Translations under genes and position numbers: made by a program
In this document: positions 1 to 7,049 of the stretch, piece by piece
Numbering within the stretch: the first letter of the stretch is position 1
Layout: each line of letters starts with the position of its first letter
Source: Planctomycetaceae bacterium
Lineage (GTDB): Bacteria > Planctomycetota > Planctomycetia > Planctomycetales > Planctomycetaceae
Assembly (NCBI GenBank): GCA_027080405.1
Contig: JALWSL010000073.1
Coordinates: forward strand, 1-8,757
DNA: 8,757 nucleotides
Reading direction: 5' to 3'
Notes under the pieces: generated by a model
What the model was told of the DNA's origin: nothing
The model's database searches: none
Seen by the model: the letters and a program-made list of their open reading frames with translations, nothing else

Positions 1-921
1 ATAAAATCTGTTTTATACGGGACGGTTGCCGCCAGGAAGTGTTCTGTTCCAAATATTGTTAATTCGGTAACCGGCTTGGGACATATGTTTGTTTCCCACA
101 AGTTGAAAACTCGGATCTTGCGCCCGGTTATTCGACAATGGTATGCCCGTTCGTTGGTTGGCAAAAATGTTCGATGTATTTTCCAGAATCGGGATGATGT
201 TGATGAATTGGCACGAGTCGTTCCATTCTTAAGAGACAACTCCCTTATCACGAACGGTTCCGGTGTCGATTTGAATCGATTCAGTTTTTCGACAGAGACT
301 TCCAACTGTGCGGGGAAGCAGATGGTTGTCCTTTTTGCCGGCCGATTGCTTCGTGAGAAAGGGATATTCGAATTTGTCGAGGCCGTTAACAGATTGAAAC
401 ATTTGGATGTAGAGTTCAGGGCGTGCGGTGCTTCTGATTTCGATAATCCCTCCGCTGTTTCCTCTGAGCAATTGCATGAATGGAGGGCAAATGGGCCGAT
501 TCATTTTTTGGGGCATGTTGATTCGGTCGAGAATGTTTTGCAGGAGGCGGATGTAGTCGTTTTGCCTTCCCACCGTGAAGGGACTCCGCGATTTCTGCTT
601 GAAGCGGCTGCGATGGGTAAGCCGATCATCACTTGTGATGTCCCTGGCTGTCGGGAGATTGTGACTGATGGGAAAGAGGGTTTACTGGTTCCTGCAAATA
701 ACCCAACTGCGTTGTCGATTGCTATCGAGAGACTTGTAGATGACCCGGAGCTACGTTTGCGCATGGGAAATGAGGCTCGCAAGCGGGTGCAGCGTGACTT
801 CAATGAACAGGAGGTAATCGAACTGACATGGAAGGTGTATTACGATTTACTGGGCGATGCTCTGGAAAGGAAAGTAGTTCCCAGTGCAGAGAAGTTTGTT
901 TCATCAGGCACGCTACGATGA
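1..921 (+). CDS. Glycosyltransferase family 4 (GT-B fold), 5'-truncated by window edge
   Basis: A retaining GT4 glycosyltransferase, expected to act on the cytoplasmic face and add a sugar from a nucleotide-sugar donor to a lipid-linked glycan. The reading frame is open from base 1, and its first codons (IKSVLYGTVAARK, then NSVTGLGHMF) match the middle of the N-terminal GT-B lobe of CapM/PglA-like GT4 enzymes. The true start is therefore upstream of the window, and the TTG at 76 or ATG at 85 would be internal. 306 residues are visible. The C-terminal lobe shows AGRLLREKG, with the Arg and Lys that contact donor phosphates, and the EX7E motif REGTPRFLLE, with glutamates at visible residues 193 and 201, followed by a DVPGCREIV donor-site segment. 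Family usual length is about 370-400, so roughly 70-90 residues are missing. The stop overlaps the next start by four bases. Donor and acceptor sugars cannot be read from the sequence. Confidence 0.93.
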   Translation: MKSVLYGTVAARKCSVPNIVNSVTGLGHMFVSHKLKTRILRPVIRQWYARSLVGKNVRCIFQNRDDVDELARVVPFLRDNSLITNGSGVDLNRFSFSTETSNCAGKQMVVLFAGRLLREKGIFEFVEAVNRLKHLDVEFRACGASDFDNPSAVSSEQLHEWRANGPIHFLGHVDSVENVLQEADVVVLPSHREGTPRFLLEAAAMGKPIITCDVPGCREIVTDGKEGLLVPANNPTALSIAIERLVDDPELRLRMGNEARKRVQRDFNEQEVIELTWKVYYDLLGDALERKVVPSAEKFVSSGTLR

Positions 922-2006
922 ATAATGTGGTCGCCGGTTCTATGAATTTCAAGACCCCCAAGGTATGTTCGAGAATCGAAAAGAGTGATCTGGGGGTGGA
1001 GCAGATGATATTGAATCGTGGCATTTTTACTTTTTCCCTTGACCTTGAGTTGGCGTGGGGAACGAGAAAACGTGCCAATGCAGCATTTATGGAACCGTTT
1101 CTTTCAGGAACTCGTGAGGCTGTCTTAAGATTGCTCGAGTTGTTCGAAGAATTCAACATCTGCGGAACATGGGCCACTGTAGGAGCGTTGTTGTTGGGCA
1201 GTGGCGACGATACAAAAAAACATCACTGGCTGCATGGGAATGATTTTGCTGATGTTCCGCCGGGGGATGCCGTTTCACAACCGGATTGGTATGCAGAGGA
1301 TATCATTCACGCCCTGCGCGATTGCAGTGTTCCACAGGATATCGGCTGCCATACGCTGACGCATGGTTTTGTGAATCCGGAAATGGAAGGACGCGAACAG
1401 TTTCGGGAAGAATTGATCAAATCGTTGCAGGTCTTTGACGAGAATGGTTTGGGAAAACCAACCAGTTTCATTTTTCCCAAAGCGAAGATGGGCCATTTTG
1501 ACGTTTTGGCTGAAGCAGGTTTTCGTTCTTTTCGCGGTCCGGAAAACAAGTGGTTCGAATCGCTGCCTGGAGTGAGGTTGCCTGCTGCGTTGCGTTTGAT
1601 CGACGCTCGGCTGGCAAGTTGTCCGCGGGCGGATGCTCCGCAATATCACCCTGCAGGATTATGGATGATTCCCTCTTCCCAGTTTTACTCTCCATTTTAC
1701 AACGTAGGCAAGTACGTGCCCATAAGGGCGAGGGTAAAAAAAGCGATCAGGGGATTACACCATGCCTGCAAAAATAAAGGGGTGTTTCATCTTTGGACAC
1801 ATCCATTTAACTTGGGTGTGCGATCAGAAGAACTTCTTGAAGGGTTGCGCGAGATATTCACCGAAGCAGATACTCTGCAAAAAAAAGGACAACTCGAAAT
1901 CCTCTCCATGAAGAGCTTGGCAGTACTGGGCGATAAAGTGCGCACAGGAAATAATCGACTGGAAGAATCGATTTCCGATCCACCGGCTATCGGGCATTTG
2001 CGATGA
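918..2006 (+). CDS. Polysaccharide deacetylase-like protein (CE4/NodB-type fold)
   Basis: A probable metal-dependent carbohydrate deacetylase of the CE4/NodB superfamily, 362 residues from the ATG at 918. Motifs appear in CE4 order. FSLDLELAWG (Asp42, Glu44) stands where TFDDG would be. HTLTH at 145-149 is the metal-binding H(S/T)xxH motif. FPKAKMGHFDVLAEAGF replaces the RxPxG region, and FHLWTHPFNLG (His291, His295, Pro296) is the C-terminal His-Pro motif. No signal peptide or membrane helix is seen, so it may act on cytoplasmic, lipid-linked intermediates. The start at 918 gives an ATGA overlap with the upstream glycosyltransferase, which favours translational coupling. No Shine-Dalgarno is visible there. 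An in-frame ATG at 1005 follows a GGGGGTGGAG stretch and begins just before the domain, so it is a real alternative (333 residues). An in-frame ATG at 828 lies deep in the upstream gene and is unlikely. The substrate is unknown; an inactive or differently acting CE4 relative is possible because the first motif is atypical. Confidence 0.85.
   Translation: MNNVVAGSMNFKTPKVCSRIEKSDLGVEQMILNRGIFTFSLDLELAWGTRKRANAAFMEPFLSGTREAVLRLLELFEEFNICGTWATVGALLLGSGDDTKKHHWLHGNDFADVPPGDAVSQPDWYAEDIIHALRDCSVPQDIGCHTLTHGFVNPEMEGREQFREELIKSLQVFDENGLGKPTSFIFPKAKMGHFDVLAEAGFRSFRGPENKWFESLPGVRLPAALRLIDARLASCPRADAPQYHPAGLWMIPSSQFYSPFYNVGKYVPIRARVKKAIRGLHHACKNKGVFHLWTHPFNLGVRSEELLEGLREIFTEADTLQKKGQLEILSMKSLAVLGDKVRTGNNRLEESISDPPAIGHLR
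992..1001 (+). promoter_or_regulatory. Possible ribosome binding site for an alternative deacetylase start at 1005
   Basis: A purine-rich GGGGGTGGAG lies three bases upstream of an in-frame ATG at 1005, whose product would begin MILNRGIFTFSLDLE. That is directly at the first conserved motif of the deacetylase domain. The spacing is short for a strong site, and the ATGA overlap at 918 competes as the start, so this only marks an ambiguity. Confidence 0.35.
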
Positions 2007-3235
2007 ATATCCTTGAGAAAGAGCATCGTTGCGATGGCGGACTGTATTCCGAGGCCAAAAGCGGGGCTGAGTCCCGTCGGATTATGTTACTCATCGACAC
2101 ACTGGAGACAGGAGGAACGGAACGGAGTTTATTGCAGTTTTGTGCCCACCTTGATCGCTCTCGGTTTGTCCCAACGGTTGTTTCTCTCTATCGGGGGAAT
2201 CGATTAATGCGAAACTTCCAGGAACAGGGAATTGATGTTCGAACAACGGAATTAAAGGGGAAGTATGAGTTTCGTCGGGCGAGTAGAGCCATTGGCGATT
2301 TGGTTGACCAGATTGAGCCGGATTTAATCCACACCATGTTGTTTCGGGCGAATCAAGTCGGCCGTTGGGTGGGCTTGCGGAAAAAACGTCCTGTGATTTG
2401 CAGTCTGGTCTCCGTACCATATGATCCGGTGCGGTTGCAATGTGAACCACAGTTGTCGTACTGGAAGCACCGATGTATTCGCATAATAGATCGGTTTTCA
2501 TCACGTTATGTTGATCGTTTTCATGCTGTTTCACACACCGTTAAAATTTCTTATGAGCAGACACTGGGCATCCCCTCCAATAAAATGAGTGTCATTCCTC
2601 GCGGGCGGATGGGAAGCATACATGGAAGACTTTCTGGGTTACAGGCCGCTGAACTGCGAGAAAAATATTCGTTGCCCGCAGATAAAAAGATTCTGTTGAA
2701 TGTTGGAAGACTCATCCCGCAAAAAGACCAGCAGAGCTTGATCAAGGCAATGCGATATGTTGTCCAGCAGGAGCCGAATGCCCTGTTGTTAATTGCAGGA
2801 GATGGGCCTTTACGCAGAGAGCTGGAAGACGAAGTGGAATCGAGTGATTCGGCATGTCATGTTCGGCTTTTAGGAAATGTTGATGATGTTGAACGACTGC
2901 TGTTACTGGCAGATTGCTTTGTTTTTCCCTCGATCTCCGAAGGATTGCCTGGTACTGTCATCGAGGCGATGATGGCGGGGTGTCCGGTTGTGGCTTCTGA
3001 TATCGCGATGCTGAAGGAGATGATTGACGATGGCCAAACAGGCTTGCTGGTTCAGCAGCAGAATCCTCGATCACTGGCCAACGGCATTCTCAGAATGTTG
3101 AACGATACAGAGTTGTCAAAACGATGCGCAACGCGGGCTCGGGAAGTTGCGGTTTCCAAATATGATATCGGAAATGTCGTTCGTCAGATGGAACAGTTGT
3201 ATGTGGATGTCCTTGATGAATATGAAAGAAGATGA
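2003..3235 (+). CDS. Glycosyltransferase family 4 (GT-B fold)
   Basis: A complete 410-residue GT4 glycosyltransferase, likely one of the enzymes building the repeat unit on its lipid carrier at the inner membrane. The N-terminal lobe begins after about 25 poorly conserved residues with IMLLIDTLETGGTERSLLQF, the glycine-rich acceptor-side loop typical of GT4. The C-terminal lobe shows LLNVGRLIPQKDQ (Arg236 and Lys241, donor phosphate contacts), IAGDGPLRREL, and the EX7E motif EGLPGTVIE with Glu313 and Glu321. It then has VVASDI. Length is normal for the family. The ATG at 2003 overlaps the upstream stop as ATGA with no clear Shine-Dalgarno, implying coupled translation. It ends in TGA at 3233-3235, and the next gene starts at the very next base in the same frame. 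Sugar specificity is not assignable. Confidence 0.95.
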   Translation: MNILEKEHRCDGGLYSEAKSGAESRRIMLLIDTLETGGTERSLLQFCAHLDRSRFVPTVVSLYRGNRLMRNFQEQGIDVRTTELKGKYEFRRASRAIGDLVDQIEPDLIHTMLFRANQVGRWVGLRKKRPVICSLVSVPYDPVRLQCEPQLSYWKHRCIRIIDRFSSRYVDRFHAVSHTVKISYEQTLGIPSNKMSVIPRGRMGSIHGRLSGLQAAELREKYSLPADKKILLNVGRLIPQKDQQSLIKAMRYVVQQEPNALLLIAGDGPLRRELEDEVESSDSACHVRLLGNVDDVERLLLLADCFVFPSISEGLPGTVIEAMMAGCPVVASDIAMLKEMIDDGQTGLLVQQQNPRSLANGILRMLNDTELSKRCATRAREVAVSKYDIGNVVRQMEQLYVDVLDEYERR

Positions 3236-4366
3236 GTGAGGATTCTGCAGCTCATTACTCGTAATGAATTGCGCGGGGCAGAGGTCTTCGCTGCCCAGCT
3301 CTCAGAAAAACTTGCCTTGCGCGGGCATCAGGTGACATTGGCGGCGTTATATGCTCCCGATGAGGAGGCGATGCGGCTTTCTAGCAATAATGTGGCGCAG
3401 GTTGAATTGAATGGCAGGCGAAAAGGTCGTGTTGAACCGCAACTGCTCTATCGATTGATCAGATTAATCCGTCAATTGCGTCCCGACGTCATCCAGGCGA
3501 ATGCCTCGCATGCTTTGAAATACGCTGTTGCAGCGAAACTCCTGAAGCAATACCAGGGTGGAATTGTTTATCGCAACATCAGTATGACGAGCCGATGGAT
3601 TAACCGTAGAAGGCAACAACAGTTTGGGGCATTTCTGGTTCATCGTGCGGATTATGTTTCTTCCGTCAGTGATCTTTGCAGAGAGGATCTCTGTGAAACC
3701 TTCCAGCTTTCCCCTGACCGTGTTCTTACCATCAAACGTGGGATTGATGTCCCCGAATGTCTCGACCGCACTGGGGCCCGCAAGCAGGTTTCCCAATTGA
3801 TTGGTTGTGGTCTCGAGGCTCCGCTTCTGTTTCACGTTGGAGGTTTTACCGAAGAAAAAAATCACATGGGGTTATTACAGGCGTTTGCTCAAATAAAGGA
3901 AAGGCACTCTGATGCTCGTCTGGTAATGTGTGGCGATGGTCCGTTGCGATCGGAGATCGAATCGGAAATTGAAACATCAGGGATGAGTCAATCAATATTT
4001 GTGCTTGGTGCGCTCAAGAATGTTCGTGATCTGCTCACTGGTGCCGATTTGCTCCTGTTGCCCAGTAAAGTGGAGGGAATACCGGGAGTCGTGCTTGAAG
4101 CAGGTGTTCGTTGTGTTCCCGCGATTGCAACTGATGTGGGCGGGGTCTCTGAAGCGATCACCCATAATGAGACGGGTATTCTTGTGCCGGAGAACGATAT
4201 GGCAGCGATGGCAACAGAGGCTTCTCGCCTGCTTGCGAACGAAACTGACCGAAAACAAATGGGTAGCAGTGCACGTACATTCATAAAAGCAAGGCACTCG
4301 ATGACTCATTCAGTGAATCAATTTGAAAATCTCTTTCAATCATTGACTATGCCTGTACGTGCGTGA
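3236..4366 (+). CDS. Glycosyltransferase family 4 (GT-B fold)
   Basis: A complete 376-residue GT4 glycosyltransferase and the last gene of the tight four-gene run. It starts with GTG immediately after the previous stop, and the product opens MRILQLITRNELRGAEVFA. This is the expected first beta-strand and glycine loop of the acceptor-binding lobe, so the start is well supported. The C-terminal lobe shows FHVGGFTEEKNH, in which Gly203 stands where many GT4 enzymes have the phosphate-contacting Arg and Lys208 is kept. It is followed by MCGDGPLRSEIE and the EX7E motif EGIPGVVLE with Glu280 and Glu288. The sequence ATDVGGVSEAI completes the donor site. It lies in the same frame as the upstream glycosyltransferase, separated by one TGA only. 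The two are different members of the family, not a recent tandem copy. Role: probable addition of one sugar to the polysaccharide repeat unit; donor unknown. Confidence 0.95.
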   Translation: MRILQLITRNELRGAEVFAAQLSEKLALRGHQVTLAALYAPDEEAMRLSSNNVAQVELNGRRKGRVEPQLLYRLIRLIRQLRPDVIQANASHALKYAVAAKLLKQYQGGIVYRNISMTSRWINRRRQQQFGAFLVHRADYVSSVSDLCREDLCETFQLSPDRVLTIKRGIDVPECLDRTGARKQVSQLIGCGLEAPLLFHVGGFTEEKNHMGLLQAFAQIKERHSDARLVMCGDGPLRSEIESEIETSGMSQSIFVLGALKNVRDLLTGADLLLLPSKVEGIPGVVLEAGVRCVPAIATDVGGVSEAITHNETGILVPENDMAAMATEASRLLANETDRKQMGSSARTFIKARHSMTHSVNQFENLFQSLTMPVRA

Positions 4367-4402
4367 AATAGTGGTGTTTCTAAAGGCGGGCCAGTTTTCT
4401 CT

Positions 4403-4436
4403 GTTTGCCTGGTTTGAGTAGCTTAACCAGACAAGC
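4403..4436 (+). promoter_or_regulatory. Imperfect hairpin in the 114-base spacer before the BY-kinase gene
   Basis: Two 12-base arms (4403-4414 and 4425-4436) can pair around a 10-base loop, with one C-A mismatch and one G-T pair. The core CTGGTT/AACCAG is perfect. It lies 37 bases after the last glycosyltransferase stop and 44 bases before the next start. No U-run follows directly, so a classical intrinsic terminator is not supported. It may be an attenuating or mRNA-processing stem, or chance. No convincing promoter hexamers were identified in the spacer. Confidence 0.35.
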
Positions 4437-4468
4437 CGTTGGTGGTTATTTAATTTTGTTAGTTTATT

Positions 4469-4473
4469 AGGGG
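4469..4473 (+). promoter_or_regulatory. Ribosome binding site that fixes the GTG start at 4481
   Basis: AGGGG lies seven bases upstream of the GTG at 4481, a normal spacing. An in-frame TAG at 4460-4462 excludes an earlier start, and the next in-frame ATG (4511) lacks a comparable site. This makes GTG 4481 the preferred start of the BY-kinase gene. Confidence 0.6.
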
Positions 4474-4480
4474 TAGAGAA

Positions 4481-6775
4481 GTGTCGTCATTTCCAAGTCA
4501 GCCTTTAGCAATGGGAGGGGCGCAGCTCCCTCCTGTTTCCGCTTCAACAAAAGAGTTCAGCTTCTGGTCAATGATTTGGCACGGAAAGTGGCTCATTTTT
4601 CTGGCCTTGGCTCTCGGTTTGGGGGGCGCATATTGGCAGTATACCCGTGAGGTGCCCCTGTATAAATCTACTGCAGAGATCATGATATCGGTCAGTCAAA
4701 GCAGCATTCCCATTGAAGGGATTGAGGAGAGCAGGGATATCAGTCGTGATATAGACAGGCAAATTGTCCTGATTCAGAGTCCCAAGATCCTTAAGTGGGC
4801 AGTTGAAGACGGTGAGTTGGGAGAGTTGAAGACATTTCAGGGTTCTTCCTCGCTGGCGAAAACAATTGCCAAAGGTCTTACTATCAGGCGCAGTTATACT
4901 GAGGGAGTGCTGACAATCAGTTTTACCGGACCGGTCGCCAGCGACTGCCCCAAGATCGTCAATGCTGTCGTTAGTGCCTACAAAAAAATGTTGAAGGAGA
5001 ATCATGAAGATTCCAGCCAGGAGGCCCAGCGTCTGCTCAATAAAACACGAACTGAGCTGACAAAACAACTGAAGCAGAAGGAAGATGAATATGCCCAATT
5101 TCGGGCTCAATCGTCTGTAATCTGGAAAGCCGACGGTGAGACGAATGTCTTTCGTGATCGTCTTCAGGGCATCGAAGAAAGAAAGTCGAAAATTTTTCTG
5201 GAGCGCACCGAACTCCAGGCGGAAGCGGCTGCTATCGAGAAAGCACTTGCTTCTGGAGGAAGCAAAGAGGCGCTGCAGTTGATGGTCAGCAATTTGGCAC
5301 TGAAAAATGCGGGGTCGGGAGGCCCAACTTCAACGACATCCGTTGCGGGGCAATTGTTTCCGATGCTGTTGGAGGAACAGCTTCTGCTTGATTCACTGGG
5401 ACCCGATCACCCTAAGGTTCTCAGTCTGAAAAAACGGATCAAATTGACCCGAAACTATTTACAGGAATCGTCATTGGATGCCAAGGATGGAAAAAAACCG
5501 GCCACGGATCGGGACTTCATTGCCGTTTATCTCGACTCTCTCAAACAGCAGATAAAACTGAGCGAATTGAAAGAGAAGGAATTTAATGATCAGTTGGAAA
5601 AGGAACGCGAGCAAATCAAGAAAACCCTTGAGCTGGAACGCAAGGATGAATCCCTGAAAGCCGAAATTCAGCGAATCAAATCGCTGTACGAAACAATTGT
5701 TAAACGATTGGGGGAAATCGATCTCGTCAAGGACGAAGGGAAATACATGGTTCAGGAAGTTCGCCCGGCTTCTTCCGGTGAAAAAGACTCCGCACGAATG
5801 AAGCAGTTACTCGCTATTGGTGGGCTGATCGGTTTGCTGGTCGGGTTGGGGCTGGCATTTATTCGTGATCGAAACGATCATCGCTTTCTTGCTCCTGAAG
5901 ACATCCAGTTGCAACTGCAGACGCCGATTGTCGGCCATATTCCCGAAATCAGAAAAGTCCGCAGGCGTAAAAAAGACCGCAGTCCCATCGATCCGATGGT
6001 CTGTACCTATTACCAACCCTCTTCAAAATATGCCGAGGCCTTTCGTGCCGTCAGAACAGCATTGTATTTCAGCACCCAAAACAACAACCACCGTGTTATT
6101 CAGGTGACCAGCCCACATCCGGGAGATGGAAAAACAACGTTGATTACAAATCTGGCCGTGTCGATCGCCTGCTCCGGAAAGAAAGTCCTGCTCGTTGATT
6201 GCGATTTGAGAAAGCCCCGAGTCCATCAGAATCTCGGATTGTCCAACGAAAAGGGACTGGCTGATACCATCGCCGAGGGAATGCAGGCAGACCCGATGGC
6301 CTATGTGCAGGAAACTGAAGTTCCCAACCTCTGTTGTCTGCCCAGCGGTCCCAGGCCTGATAACCCTTCCGAATTGCTCACCTCCAGCATTTTTGAACAG
6401 TTCCTCGAGTTGGCGCGTGAGAAATATGACTACGTTCTTGTCGATACGCCTCCAGTACTTGCCGTCACCGACGCTTCAACAGTAGCCGCACGGGTTGATG
6501 CAGTCATTTTGACATTGCGTCTGCAAAAAAATACGCGGGCAGCTGCAACCAGGGCCAGAGAAATCCTGACATCAGTAGGAGGAGAACTGATCGGCGTTGT
6601 GGTTAATCAGGCTGATCAGGTTGGGGGCTACGGCTATGGAAATCAATACTATGGTAGCATCGATTACGGTGTTGGTTCCTATGGGTTTTCCGGACAGTAT
6701 GGATCTTCCAGACAGCGGGACAAGGAACAGTTGACCGTCATGTACGATTCTCCGAAAGCCAACCCCACCCCATAA
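4481..6775 (+). CDS. Wzc-type polysaccharide co-polymerase / BY-kinase (tyrosine autokinase)
   Basis: An inner-membrane chain-length regulator fused to a bacterial tyrosine kinase, 764 residues, close to Wzc (about 720). The order is a short cytoplasmic N-terminus, TM1 at about 37-53, and a Wzz-type extracytoplasmic domain with long charged coiled-coil stretches (about 175-415) and the GumC-like phrase GPDHPKVLSLKKRI. TM2 follows at about 443-461, then a basic linker (RKVRRRKKDR). The kinase has the oligomerisation motif EX2RX2R (Glu519, Arg522, Arg525), Walker A GDGKTT (548-553, Lys551), Walker A' LLVDCDLRKP (Asp573, Asp575) and Walker B VLVDTPP (Asp655). The tail from 717 carries eight tyrosines (717, 719, 723, 724, 729, 734, 740, 755), mostly next to glycine, the expected autophosphorylation cluster. 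The usual second proline motif before TM2 is weak: only RPASSG is seen. A 114-base spacer separates it from the glycosyltransferases, so it may have its own mRNA control. A complete kinase with ATP site and tail argues against a bare Wzz protein. Confidence 0.96.
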   Translation: MSSFPSQPLAMGGAQLPPVSASTKEFSFWSMIWHGKWLIFLALALGLGGAYWQYTREVPLYKSTAEIMISVSQSSIPIEGIEESRDISRDIDRQIVLIQSPKILKWAVEDGELGELKTFQGSSSLAKTIAKGLTIRRSYTEGVLTISFTGPVASDCPKIVNAVVSAYKKMLKENHEDSSQEAQRLLNKTRTELTKQLKQKEDEYAQFRAQSSVIWKADGETNVFRDRLQGIEERKSKIFLERTELQAEAAAIEKALASGGSKEALQLMVSNLALKNAGSGGPTSTTSVAGQLFPMLLEEQLLLDSLGPDHPKVLSLKKRIKLTRNYLQESSLDAKDGKKPATDRDFIAVYLDSLKQQIKLSELKEKEFNDQLEKEREQIKKTLELERKDESLKAEIQRIKSLYETIVKRLGEIDLVKDEGKYMVQEVRPASSGEKDSARMKQLLAIGGLIGLLVGLGLAFIRDRNDHRFLAPEDIQLQLQTPIVGHIPEIRKVRRRKKDRSPIDPMVCTYYQPSSKYAEAFRAVRTALYFSTQNNNHRVIQVTSPHPGDGKTTLITNLAVSIACSGKKVLLVDCDLRKPRVHQNLGLSNEKGLADTIAEGMQADPMAYVQETEVPNLCCLPSGPRPDNPSELLTSSIFEQFLELAREKYDYVLVDTPPVLAVTDASTVAARVDAVILTLRLQKNTRAAATRAREILTSVGGELIGVVVNQADQVGGYGYGNQYYGSIDYGVGSYGFSGQYGSSRQRDKEQLTVMYDSPKANPTP

Positions 6776-7049
6776 GGCTGCAAAATTATGGAAACAGGCC
6801 GTGTCATTCGAAAAATGAGAATGATCTCAATGCGGCTGGGGTAATTTTCACTGGGTGATTGCCAACGAAAACGGTGTGTAATTGATCAGAGTCAATGCTG
6901 TAATCGGGCTCTGTGCATTCAGGAGCTCCCCAAGGCTTTGTCAATCGGGTTTCCCTTTGCGTTCAGGTGTCGAATCTGCCAGTCGCTTTTGCCCGGTTTG
7001 CCAGTTCTCCCATTTCTAATCCATTTTTCAAAAAACCTGTTGTGACCCT
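6776..7049. other. Non-coding gap between BY-kinase and exosortase genes
   Basis: This 274-base stretch holds no supported gene. It contains only weak self-complementary elements (5-base arms at 6816-6820 and 6825-6829; a 6-base stem between about 6906-6911 and 6923-6928) and no hairpin followed by a T-run. No strong promoter pair was recognised, but the length and position make it the likely place for a promoter or leader of the exosortase gene. No Shine-Dalgarno precedes the ATG at 7050. Confidence 0.5.

Noticed and set aside
828..917. 30-codon in-frame upstream extension of the deacetylase from ATG 828
   Set aside because: It would overlap the end of the conserved glycosyltransferase gene by about 90 bases and adds no domain sequence; ATG 918 or 1005 is more plausible.
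1879..1886. Run of eight A residues in the deacetylase gene, considered as a transcriptional slippage or frameshift site
   Set aside because: The gene reads through in frame (Gln-Lys-Lys) to a normal stop; several 6-7 base A runs occur elsewhere in the window, so this looks like composition rather than recoding.
3216..3239. Seven-codon ORF ATGAATATG... across the junction of the two glycosyltransferase genes
   Set aside because: Overlaps conserved coding ends and is too short to judge; no supporting signal.
4568..5110. 180-codon minus-strand ORF opposite the BY-kinase gene
   Set aside because: Lies antisense within a clearly coding region, lacks recognisable domains, and is explained by codon bias of the sense gene.
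6816..6829. TGAGA-ATGA-TCTCA inverted repeat, considered as a Fur-like or other operator
   Set aside because: Arms of only five bases and a poor match to the Fur 7-1-7 consensus; not supportable.
6788..6844. 18-codon ORF (METGRVIRK...) in the gap before the exosortase gene
   Set aside because: No ribosome binding site, very short, no recognisable signature; expected by chance.
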